IMG/VR virus record: IMGVR_UViG_3300045918_000046
Span: 1 to 32,669 of that record
Length of the DNA stretch: 32,669 nt
Source of the DNA: a virus
Reading direction: 5' to 3' (one strand)
Made by a program: the position numbers and the translations under genes
Shown: one piece after another, positions 14,501 to 21,680 of the stretch
Layout: the number at the start of each line of letters is the position of its first letter
Position numbering within the stretch: the first letter of the stretch is position 1
The notes under the pieces: model-generated
The model's database searches: none
Told to the model about the DNA's origin: nothing
What the model saw: only the letters and a program-made list of their open reading frames with translations

Positions 14501-14563
14501 TTAAATAAACTCACCCCCTTTTTCCTGGGATTTTTGAAACGGTAAGTTTGATACTATTGTCAT
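14501..14563 (-). CDS. 20-codon ORF with strong ribosome binding site
   Basis: ATG at 14563 preceded by GGAGGATAT, the best Shine-Dalgarno in the window, encodes MTIVSNLPFQKSQEKGGEFI and stops at 14501. It starts about 25 bases downstream of the predicted start site of the CATAAATA late box at 14593-14600 and precedes the small basic protein gene. It could be a real micro-protein or a leader peptide that controls the next gene. No homologue is recognised. Confidence 0.45.
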   Translation of the reverse strand: MTIVSNLPFQKSQEKGGEFI

Positions 14564-14592
14564 ATATCCTCCATTGGTTGTTACGACATAAG

Positions 14593-14600
14593 TATTTATG
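14593..14600 (-). promoter_or_regulatory. Late promoter CATAAATA
   Basis: The minus strand reads GGCATAAATAC downstream of the gp46 stop. It is positioned to drive the 20-codon ORF and the basic protein, unknown protein and nuclease genes separately from gp46. The same GGCATAAATA sequence precedes the gp48-like gene. Confidence 0.65.
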
Positions 14601-14625
14601 CCGCAAATGCAGGAGAAAAATATTT

Positions 14626-16635
14626 TTACTTATCCCTTTCTAACGTTTCGTCAGTGTCAATCCACGACGTAAATCCACCCGATTTTACTACACGCAAAAT
14701 ATTTCCAACACGACTAGTTAGTTCGTCCCTATGTGAGATTAACCATATACCTTTAAATGTATCTCGTGCCATACGTTTTAGTATACCCATGGCGTTCTCT
14801 ACACCGTTAGGATCCAAACCCCCGTCCAATATTTCGTCGATCATTAACAGATTAATCGGTTGATACAATGACTCGTATACGTCACGGAATGCTAACGATA
14901 ATGAGATTATAATACGTGTTGCTTCTCCTCGACTACAATTATCGAAATCTAAATCTCTACCAAGTTCTTCTATAGTTACAGACAAATCGTTCTCGAAGAC
15001 TACAGTGTGAGGTAAACCCATCTTATCTAGATAATGCGATAACCGAGAGTTTAAGTAGGTTAAATTTTGATCAATAATACGCTTACGTATAAAACTATCT
15101 TTGTTAGTTAGTAATTTAAGTAAAAACTCTTGATGATCCTTTAACTTAGTAGTATCGTTTATAATTTGATAATTTACTTCGGCTAATGCGGTAGTTTCCA
15201 TTTCTGTAATTTGTTCTGAGAAAGGATTATCGGTTGAAACTTTATCCTCCAGTTGGCGTTGTAAATGACTTACTGTTGTTTTATGATGTGTTGCTTCCTC
15301 AACTTTGTTATAATATGTTTTTGGTTTTGCGCATAAAACACCTATTGAGTTTAATCCCTCTTTAACTTCAGAAATATATAACGTATGTTCTTTAGACTTA
15401 GATTGGTGTTCTTCTAATAGAGATATCTTAGAAGATAATAACTGTTCTTGCGTGGTATTATGTATATCCTGACCGCAAGAGTGACACTTATGATTCATTA
15501 GATTTTCTATCTCAGGCAATAATTTAGTTAGACCTTTCTCTTCTCGATCAAGGTCTTTTTGTGCCCTAGATAAAGCAATATCTAGATCTGTAATGTCCTT
15601 TTTCTTTTGATTATATTCGTTTAGTAATTGATGAGAAGTAAGTTCAGCGTCAATATCAACTTTAATTAATTCTTCTAATTCAATAGACAAGGCGTTAATT
15701 TCTGTATTATGCTTTGCTTGCCAAGATTGTTGTCTACGTTTTAATGATTCTATTTGCTCGTCTATTTTCTTGTTTGCTTCTACAGTAGCAGAAATACGAT
15801 ATTCTTCACTTGTTATTAAATCTTTAGATTTTTTAACCTGCTCTTTAATTAACTCTGCTTTTTCGCTTAGTGCTGTAATTCCAAGTAATTGTTCTATAAT
15901 AGAACGTTGTTCGCTTACTTTTAAGCGTAAAAAGGGTTCAGTATAAGTGTTTAGAGCAACAATATGTCTAAACATGTCGTGAGACATATCTAATATCTTA
16001 TTGATCTCATGTTGAGTTTCTCTAGAGTCTCCTTGTGCATCGTCGTCTTTAGCTTCAAATGCTGTATCCCCTTTGTATAGTTTTAATATACCGGGTCTAC
16101 GTCCGCGCTCAATCCTATATATAATACCATCTTTTTCAAACTCAACTGTAACTAACATATTCTTACCGTTAGTACGATTTATTAAGTTGTCTTTTTTGAT
16201 ATTTGATATAGCTTGGCCATATAAAGCATAACTAAGAGTTTGTAAAATAGTTGAGTTGTGCGACACAATGTCATTGGCATAAAATTCATGTACATCAGCT
16301 ACTTGAAGATCATATAGATCTTCGACTAAATCTAATTTACGTAACGTTTGAATTTGTTCGTATCCAGTTGTAGTTTTAATAGATGAACTTAGATCTAACT
16401 TATATGTTTCGACCCACTTATCATCAGACAAAAGTAGATGATTAGGGGAACATTCTATGAGTTTATTATTTACCGTTGTTACTTGCATGACTGCAGAGTC
16501 ATATGCAGTAACATCTGCAAACTCAATAGTTTTATACCCAAATTGTGTCCGAACATCTAATTGGCCTATTTCATCTGGATAAGAATTATAAAAATCTACT
16601 ACGTCTTTAATTGTGCATTTCATCATGTAACCCAT
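14626..16635 (-). CDS. gp46: gp46 recombination ATPase, C-terminal part with C-intein
   Basis: A 669-aa product: 127 aa of C-terminal split intein, then 542 aa of gp46. The extein begins STILQTLSYALYGQ, the rest of a Walker A helix whose first half is encoded at 16892-17146. It then has long coiled coils, a zinc hook CHSCG (residues 384-388), the ABC signature region CSRGEATRIIISLSLAFRD, Walker B LLMIDEILDGGLDPNG, and the switch His in GIWLISHRDEL. With gp47 it forms the SbcCD/Rad50-Mre11-type nuclease for recombination-dependent replication and host DNA processing. Ligated length is about 595 aa (T4 gp46: 560). Neither part can bind ATP properly without trans-splicing. The start ATG is at 16635, or 16626 nearby; neither has a strong ribosome binding site. 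Confidence 0.93.
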   Translation of the reverse strand: MGYMMKCTIKDVVDFYNSYPDEIGQLDVRTQFGYKTIEFADVTAYDSAVMQVTTVNNKLIECSPNHLLLSDDKWVETYKLDLSSSIKTTTGYEQIQTLRKLDLVEDLYDLQVADVHEFYANDIVSHNSTILQTLSYALYGQAISNIKKDNLINRTNGKNMLVTVEFEKDGIIYRIERGRRPGILKLYKGDTAFEAKDDDAQGDSRETQHEINKILDMSHDMFRHIVALNTYTEPFLRLKVSEQRSIIEQLLGITALSEKAELIKEQVKKSKDLITSEEYRISATVEANKKIDEQIESLKRRQQSWQAKHNTEINALSIELEELIKVDIDAELTSHQLLNEYNQKKKDITDLDIALSRAQKDLDREEKGLTKLLPEIENLMNHKCHSCGQDIHNTTQEQLLSSKISLLEEHQSKSKEHTLYISEVKEGLNSIGVLCAKPKTYYNKVEEATHHKTTVSHLQRQLEDKVSTDNPFSEQITEMETTALAEVNYQIINDTTKLKDHQEFLLKLLTNKDSFIRKRIIDQNLTYLNSRLSHYLDKMGLPHTVVFENDLSVTIEELGRDLDFDNCSRGEATRIIISLSLAFRDVYESLYQPINLLMIDEILDGGLDPNGVENAMGILKRMARDTFKGIWLISHRDELTSRVGNILRVVKSGGFTSWIDTDETLERDK
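16255..16635 (-). mobile_element. C-terminal half of naturally split intein
   Basis: Residues 1-127 of the downstream gp46 gene. Recognisable are block B, KLIECSPNHLLLS (residues 58-70, His66), and blocks F/G, EDLYDLQVADVHEFYANDIV and SHN (about 105-127), with terminal Asn127, penultimate His126 and +1 Ser. It includes the region normally in the N-terminal part (TIKDVVDFYNSYP, QFGYKTIEFADV), so the split is very early. No endonuclease domain is present. Confidence 0.92.
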
Positions 16636-16891
16636 TCAAATAATTATCAATTTCTGTTGTGGTTTTTAACAGTATATAGCATTAAATAGTTGTTGTTTCT
16701 TTAGCATTTTAATTTGATACTCTTTATTGTTAGTAAACATCGGATATATCTCGATATGTCATTAATAAAAAATCGTACCGCATATTAGAGTTAGGGTAGT
16801 ACTCGACAATCTTTATTATAGCCATCTTCTTCTGTTTGTGTAGAAGAAGTGAAATAGCATAATTTTCACTAACCGTAACGATGCGGAAAAG
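16636..16891 (-). other. Spacer between the two gp46 genes
   Basis: A 256-base gap that breaks gp46. It holds a hairpin CTTCTTCT/AGAAGAAG (16826-16849) and a 31-codon ORF directly after it on the minus strand (16825 to 16730, MAIIKIVEYYPNSNMRYDF...), without a good ribosome binding site. The two gp46 frames differ and stop codons intervene, so this is not an intact intein with one sequencing error. Unlike many reported fractured genes, no homing endonuclease gene lies in the gap. Confidence 0.6.
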
Positions 16892-17146
16892 CTATAAATT
16901 TTTCTTATTTTGCATAAATAGTTTAAATTTTTCTTCAGTTTTAATATTTTTAAACGTAATGTCTATATTAGTGCCTCCACGAAGGCATTTTCCGGTACCA
17001 TTTCGACTTCCAGAATCTTCCCCACCCAAGTCAACATTTTCGCCTAAGACTAGCGTTAATTCGTTACGGTTTAAAGTTATAGCTTGCGAGCAATTTCCAA
17101 TAGATAGGAAATTCTTTGATGTTATTGATAAGATATTTAGTGCCAT
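16892..17146 (-). CDS. gp46: gp46 N-terminal part with N-intein
   Basis: An 84-aa product. Residues 1-53 are the gp46 N-terminus: ITSKNFLSIGNCSQAI, then LTLVLGENVDLGG and SGSRNGTGK, which is the Walker A loop up to its Lys. Residues 54-84 are a 31-aa N-intein starting at Cys54 (CLRGGTNIDITFKNIK) and ending at a TAG. Splicing would restore NGTGK-ST. The ATG at 17146 follows the gp47 stop by three bases, so it is coupled to gp47. The gene is separated from the C-terminal part by 256 bases and lies in a different frame. Confidence 0.92.
   Translation of the reverse strand: MALNILSITSKNFLSIGNCSQAITLNRNELTLVLGENVDLGGEDSGSRNGTGKCLRGGTNIDITFKNIKTEEKFKLFMQNKKNL
16895..16987 (-). mobile_element. N-terminal half of naturally split intein (31 aa)
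   Basis: CLRGGTNIDITFK matches intein block A: the catalytic Cys1 is followed by the usual short turn and beta strand. The remainder is Lys/Phe-rich (KTEEKFKLFMQNKKNL). The piece is far shorter than the roughly 100-residue N-inteins of canonical split inteins and resembles the atypically split class with 25-35 residue N-parts. Confidence 0.88.
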
Positions 17147-17149
17147 TTA

Positions 17150-18166
17150 TTATAGGTTCCTATATATACTAAGTAAAAACTTTGGGTCGTAATGATCGCT
17201 AACAATATTAGTTAATTCCTCACTTACTATAGTGTCCACAGATTTGAACTCTATATTTCCGGGCTGTATATCACCTCCCTCAGTGGCTTTCTTAATAGGT
17301 AGTAATGATATTTCTCGTAAGCTGTATTTCCCTGCAAACTCTTCTTTAATAAAGTTTGATTCTTCGTAAGAAATGTCAATATCTACATTGACGCGAACAT
17401 GCATCTGTGGTTTCAATATGGTTTCGGCATTCTGTATAAGGTTACTTAACGTAAATACACGATATTTAGGTTGATCTAACCAAGAATGAAACTTTGGTTC
17501 CTTACCCCATTCTAATATCATACAACCGCGCTCATCATCGCCAGCATCTCCGTAATTATGCGGAAAACAATTGCCAATATATGTGATATTGGTTCCTGTT
17601 TGACGTTTATGAAAATGCCCACTATACACAGATTCAACACCTTTGAAGTGATCTTGTTGTATCTCTCCTGAGTCTGGCATTTGCACCATAGCATTCATAT
17701 AAAAGTGCGGTAACTCAAAATGCCCAAAACAATACTTAGCACTTATCTTTTCTATCTTTTTATGCTCGTCTTTAACTAGCCAAGGTACTATAGATACATC
17801 TCCTTGTTTGAAGAAATTATTAACAATGTTAATATTTGGTATATGTTTTGCCCATTCTGCGCTTTGGATGTCTCTTCTATCCCTAAAAAAGAGATCGTGG
17901 TTACCAGGTATAAAATAAGTTTGGTTAAATGTTTTTGATAGTAACTCTAAACCTTGTACTGCATAATTCATAGTGCGTAGGTTCATTGTAGAACGGTTAT
18001 TATGGTAATCGCCTAAAAAGAAACAAGTTTCACAACCTTGTTCTTTACCTAATTTACACATCCAATTAATAAAATCAATACAGTCTTTATTATGAAGCTC
18101 ACTATTGGTCTTCAAACCTAAATGTATATCTGTGAAAACTATAGCTTTTTTGAATAAATTACTCAT
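17150..18166 (-). CDS. gp47: gp47 recombination endonuclease subunit (Mre11/SbcD-like)
   Basis: A 338-aa calcineurin-like metallophosphoesterase with the full motif set: FTDIHLG (Asp13, His15), LGDYHNN (Asp53, His55, Asn56), IPGNHDLF (Asn89, His90), FGHFE (His149) and SGHFHKR (His184, His186). T4 gp47 is 339 aa. It is the nuclease partner of gp46 in DNA end processing and recombination-dependent replication. It starts at an ATG with GGGAG close upstream, and its stop is three bases from the gp46 N-part start. No intein is present. The gene follows the free-standing homing endonuclease across 72 AT-rich bases holding a TTGATAT/ATATCAA hairpin (about 18205-18223). Confidence 0.96.
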   Translation of the reverse strand: MSNLFKKAIVFTDIHLGLKTNSELHNKDCIDFINWMCKLGKEQGCETCFFLGDYHNNRSTMNLRTMNYAVQGLELLSKTFNQTYFIPGNHDLFFRDRRDIQSAEWAKHIPNINIVNNFFKQGDVSIVPWLVKDEHKKIEKISAKYCFGHFELPHFYMNAMVQMPDSGEIQQDHFKGVESVYSGHFHKRQTGTNITYIGNCFPHNYGDAGDDERGCMILEWGKEPKFHSWLDQPKYRVFTLSNLIQNAETILKPQMHVRVNVDIDISYEESNFIKEEFAGKYSLREISLLPIKKATEGGDIQPGNIEFKSVDTIVSEELTNIVSDHYDPKFLLSIYRNL

Positions 18167-18238
18167 TTATCTCCCGTTAATAACATTACTATAATATATT
18201 ACATTATTGATATACTAGATATCAAGATTTCTGGTAAC

Positions 18239-19972
18239 TTATTTAGTCATCTTAAATACTAATTGCCCACAATCCCATCCTCGATAATAACCATTATTGT
18301 TCATATTGTCATTGGCTGTTAGATTGGCATCAAATATTGGTAACCGGTCTTTCAACAAGTGTTTTTGCCATTGTTGTCTAGATCCAACAGGATAACCATT
18401 ATGTATATATACATATCCGGGTGAAGTAATATGCGTTTGTTTGAAATTTAATCGAGTATATACGTTCCCATTTGAGAAACGTCGTTGACAATAACTAATT
18501 AAAGTATCTCCGTCAACCATAAAATTCTTTTTAAAGTAAGATAGTATTTTTGAAGCACCACCAATTACAGCGTTACCTCTTTTTGCAGCTAACCGTAATA
18601 ACTCCCAATTAACATTTTTGTTATATCTACTTCTACCAAAAGTACCAATTATTAATAATTGATTAGTAGAATCATATAGTCCAATATTAACTTTACTCTG
18701 ACATGATCCTTGTATGTGATTATTGATTAGGAATAATTTTTTGTCTTCATTATTAACAACGTCAATAGATAATTTTCGTGCAAATACTTTAGACGCTAAT
18801 CCTAACTTATGTTCAACCTTGCTAATAATTAGATCCCAGTTTCCGTTTAGTTCCCAATCCCAGAAGTGCCATAACTCATACCCTGCCGCATTTGCTAATA
18901 TTGTTTTATTCAGATGATAGTTTGGGTCGGACTTCATTTCTTCGGAATGCCAATACGCACCGTTGATTTCAATACCCAACTTGATATCAGGAAAAACTAT
19001 ATCTATTTCTAATGGTTTAATTATTAACCTATTTTTAAGTTGTATATTGATTCCTAAAGCTGTGAAATGTGATAAAAACTTTTTCTCTAAGTATGTAGTA
19101 TTATACCTTTTAATATCTATGTTAAAATGTCGAAAAATATTACATAAGTAACTAGGCGAAATATTAAGCACATCACTCAGCTCGCCAATGCATAAAGATT
19201 GATTTTGTTCATATAACCAATCTTTATTTGTGATTTTATCATATACACCAGGAGCCCAATGTTGATCTTTTCTAGTTTTGATTGATTTAGATTTAATACT
19301 ATTATCTTGCATAACAAAATCAACACCGTAACGATCTTGACATGTATTCTTTGCTTTCTGTTGAGTTTCTTGTAATTGCATAGGAAATTCCGTGCCATAT
19401 TTCTGTAAACATGAATTTCTTATTGTCTGGATTACTGTTGGCGCAGAAAATGCTTGATCTACACCATAACGTTCTTGACACGTGTCCTTCATTTTTTGCC
19501 GTATAACGTCTGATTGAGCAGGGCGTTCAACACCATACCTCTCTAAATTTGTTTCTTTAGATTTTTGTAAATATTCTTCTGTTTGACTATAGTGTGTCTT
19601 GCCAAATTTTTCTAAGGAGGTGTTTTCTACCTTATCCTTCCATTCAGCTGTCTGAGAAAACCATTCAACGCCGTATTTTTCTAATGATGTTTCTTTTCGT
19701 TGAACTTCGGTATATACCGCAGTACATCTTTTAGAACAGTATTTTCTATAATCTCTTTTATCTGGATGCCATTCTAATAAGTTACCACACTTACATGTTG
19801 GTATAAGGTCTGTCCGAAGCTCGTAATGATGTAATATTTGACGAGGTAGAATAATACCTTTTTGATAATAATGTTCTAAATCTAACCATAAGATTGATTT
19901 TTTAAGTATCTGTAGATTAAGATAATATAGAGATTTTAATCTAGTTAATTCGGTTTCATTAATAAATGTCAT
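18239..19972 (-). CDS. Free-standing homing endonuclease, Vsr/EDxHD-like, with 23-aa repeats
   Basis: A 577-aa paralogue of the protein at 6342-8054. A zinc ribbon (CKCGNLLEWHP...YCSKRC, residues 60-83) is followed by six repeats of the form LEKYGVExxxQ; the Tyr/Phe-Gly pairs fall at residues 100, 123, 146, 169, 192 and 215, an exact 23-residue period. Next is a helix-turn-helix-like segment (LCIGELSDVLNISPSYLCNI, 260-279). The nuclease core is LEIDIVFPDIKLGIEINGAY then WHSEE (321-345), with Glu322, Asp324, Glu335 and His342. The C-terminus carries FARKLSIDVV, NHIQGSCQSK, GRSRYN and VIGGASKILSYF as in its paralogue. It lies between gp55 (mini-intein) and gp47-gp46 (split intein), neither of which has its own endonuclease. 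Confidence 0.84.
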   Translation of the reverse strand: MTFINETELTRLKSLYYLNLQILKKSILWLDLEHYYQKGIILPRQILHHYELRTDLIPTCKCGNLLEWHPDKRDYRKYCSKRCTAVYTEVQRKETSLEKYGVEWFSQTAEWKDKVENTSLEKFGKTHYSQTEEYLQKSKETNLERYGVERPAQSDVIRQKMKDTCQERYGVDQAFSAPTVIQTIRNSCLQKYGTEFPMQLQETQQKAKNTCQDRYGVDFVMQDNSIKSKSIKTRKDQHWAPGVYDKITNKDWLYEQNQSLCIGELSDVLNISPSYLCNIFRHFNIDIKRYNTTYLEKKFLSHFTALGINIQLKNRLIIKPLEIDIVFPDIKLGIEINGAYWHSEEMKSDPNYHLNKTILANAAGYELWHFWDWELNGNWDLIISKVEHKLGLASKVFARKLSIDVVNNEDKKLFLINNHIQGSCQSKVNIGLYDSTNQLLIIGTFGRSRYNKNVNWELLRLAAKRGNAVIGGASKILSYFKKNFMVDGDTLISYCQRRFSNGNVYTRLNFKQTHITSPGYVYIHNGYPVGSRQQWQKHLLKDRLPIFDANLTANDNMNNNGYYRGWDCGQLVFKMTK

Positions 19973-19999
19973 AATTATAGTGATTCCTCAAAAGACTTT

Positions 20000-20037
20000 A
20001 GAGCAAGCGTAAAGGTTAGATACTTGCGGCTTGCTCT
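20000..20037 (-). terminator. Strong stem-loop between gp55 and homing endonuclease
   Basis: AGAGCAAGC (20000-20008) pairs perfectly with GCTTGCTCT (20029-20037) around a 20-base loop. It lies just after the gp55 stop and upstream of the endonuclease start at 19972. It may end the gp55 message or shield the endonuclease, as hairpins do for some T4 homing genes. A clear T-run is lacking. Confidence 0.5.
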
Positions 20038-20049
20038 ATTATCTAAAAA

Positions 20050-21477
20050 TTATTCTTCGTAATGCCCGCCGCCGTCCGATGAAATATGTCCCCCTCCAGA
20101 CATTTGTCTACTAAAACTAGGCGATAATCCATTTGCTTCTAATATATCATCACGTATGTTTTGGCTTTTCTTTTCTACATTTAATACTCCGCAGAATGAA
20201 TTCTGTAGTATCCGTGTGAAATAAGCAAATGGGTTATTAGACATCGCCTCATTAAATTGTAAGCCAACCATAGTTAGTTGTAGTAATGATTGTGATCTCA
20301 TCTCCTCTACATAAGTGTTGCCAGTTAAGTAAATCGTATTGTTACGTCGAGCCATAAAGCAGCCGTATTCGGTTTTGGGGCACCATACCATACCTTTATA
20401 ATCAACGGTTGGTTGATTTTGATCTCCGTTTAAGTTGCTTAATGTAACATTGTGTCCGAAACTTATAGAACTTGCTTTAGATGAAATTGCAACTTTAGAA
20501 AGAGCTAAACTAAGATTTTCATCAAGCTCCAATTGTGAATAATTGCCTGATAATATAATAGTGTCGGTGTTTAGTATGTGATTAACTTTAATTAAGCCTC
20601 TATCTGTTACAAATTTATGTTCTGGTGTAACTAGAGCATCAATAACGTCCGACGTTAGATGGTGCATTTTGCCATCAAACTCGTCACGAAAAATTGATTT
20701 TATACTTGACCATTTTAAATCACCTTCCGAATAAGATAGTATGGTATCATCTTCGTTAATTTGATCAATCCCTAACCAACCACGTTTAGTTAATGCTTCG
20801 GTTTGGTCGTCAACACAGTACCCTCTCCAGTTAGATCTAGTTGAATAGCGTTCGCACAGTTTTATAAACATAAGAGCTAGTTTATTAGTAATCTGCCCAT
20901 GATCTTTAGAAAATTTTCCAGTAACTAAATCACCTTGCCAATGACTTTTTCCTATTAGCTCAGGTACAAAATTCTCATCTAAACGATAATGATGATAGGG
21001 AGGGAAATTAACACGGATGTACTTAGTTGGTGCAGGAGGAAGAATATCTGGAATAGCTGCATCATATTCGGTTTCTGTAATAATTAAATCCTCAACAACG
21101 TCGTCGAAGATAATCTTGTTCTTTTTACCCTTAGCTGCCTTTGGCTTTGCTGCAGGCGCCTCTGGAATATGATCCCAAGTCATTACTCTAAAAACAACAT
21201 CGTGAGGAGATACATATTCTGGACCAATGACAGTTACATCTGATTTAGATGCATTAGCATTTACTAATAAATATTCTGCTTGAGCAATCTTAGTTAGTCT
21301 ATCAGCGCGTGCTAGTCTACCTTCATCTACGTTACGTAACACGTCATCTATTGTTTTAACAATAATATCGTAGTCGGCGTATTCGGGTTTATTATAACTA
21401 CTGTAAGAGGACTTACTTTTATGTATTTCTTTCATTAAATCTTTATTATTTAAGTAATTTTGTCTTTTGACAACCAT
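20050..21477 (-). CDS. gp55: Late-transcription sigma factor gp55 with mini-intein
   Basis: The 475-aa precursor consists of a 308-aa extein and a 167-aa intein (residues 221-387). The N-terminus (NYLNNKDLMKEIHKSK) and the core KLALMFIKLCERYSTRSNW, RGY then TYVEEMRSQSLLQ and NPFAYFTRILQNSF match the sigma region-2-like core of T4 gp55, which with gp33/gp45 directs RNA polymerase to late promoters. T4 gp55 is only 185 aa; the extra length is mostly residues 75-190, including a Lys/Ala-rich linker (AAKPKAAKGKKNK). The ATG at 21477 has AAGGA upstream. Its promoter targets are presumably the ATAAATA boxes in this window. Until the intein is spliced out, the core is interrupted, so late transcription may depend on splicing. 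Confidence 0.9.
   Translation of the reverse strand: MVVKRQNYLNNKDLMKEIHKSKSSYSSYNKPEYADYDIIVKTIDDVLRNVDEGRLARADRLTKIAQAEYLLVNANASKSDVTVIGPEYVSPHDVVFRVMTWDHIPEAPAAKPKAAKGKKNKIIFDDVVEDLIITETEYDAAIPDILPPAPTKYIRVNFPPYHHYRLDENFVPELIGKSHWQGDLVTGKFSKDHGQITNKLALMFIKLCERYSTRSNWRGYCVDDQTEALTKRGWLGIDQINEDDTILSYSEGDLKWSSIKSIFRDEFDGKMHHLTSDVIDALVTPEHKFVTDRGLIKVNHILNTDTIILSGNYSQLELDENLSLALSKVAISSKASSISFGHNVTLSNLNGDQNQPTVDYKGMVWCPKTEYGCFMARRNNTIYLTGNTYVEEMRSQSLLQLTMVGLQFNEAMSNNPFAYFTRILQNSFCGVLNVEKKSQNIRDDILEANGLSPSFSRQMSGGGHISSDGGGHYEE
20317..20817 (-). mobile_element. Mini-intein in gp55
   Basis: Residues 221-387: block A CVDDQTEALTKRGWLGI, block B ALVTPEHKFVT (His287), block F PTVDYKGMVWCPKTE and GCFMARRNN, block G TIYLTGN with terminal Asn387; the +1 residue is Thr388. 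The penultimate residue is Gly instead of His. At 167 aa there is no room for a homing endonuclease, so it must be moved by another endonuclease or be a degraded, fixed element. Confidence 0.93.
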
Positions 21478-21680
21478 ATGGATGATTCCTTATTTTAGGT
21501 GGTATGATTTTGAACCTTTCTTCAGACACATATCATTGTGTGTCATGAGGTGGATATTGATTGTTTGATACTTTACTATTTATTAGGAATACATGTTGAG
21601 GTCTTTAATATATGTATTTTAATATACGTATATTATATATGGCATAAATATATAAAAGCAAGTAAAAGGATTAAAATATT
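21478..21680. promoter_or_regulatory. Divergent control region gp55 / baseplate operon
   Basis: 203 bases between divergent genes. On the plus side a late box (21643-21650) serves the baseplate operon. On the minus side no perfect late box is seen; an AATAAATA-like sequence lies at 21577-21584, 100 bases before gp55, which is expected to be expressed before the late phase. The remainder is very AT-rich. Confidence 0.5.
21643..21650 (+). promoter_or_regulatory. Late promoter CATAAATA for baseplate operon
   Basis: GGCATAAATATAT, 30 bases before the ATG of the gp48-like gene. AAAAGGATTAAAATATT follows as leader with ribosome binding site AAAGGA. Confidence 0.75.

Noticed and set aside
16730-16825. 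A 31-codon ORF in the gp46 spacer as a third intein piece
   Set aside because: No intein block, no clear ribosome binding site, and the two flanking pieces already contain all expected blocks.
16635-16892. Single-base error breaking an otherwise intact gp46 intein
   Set aside because: The two frames are separated by 256 bases with several stops and no intein-like sequence; more than one change would be needed.
16913-16920. CATAAATA on the plus strand inside the gp46 N-part
   Set aside because: Antisense to the gene, with only the 103-codon antisense shadow frame nearby; probably chance in AT-rich DNA.
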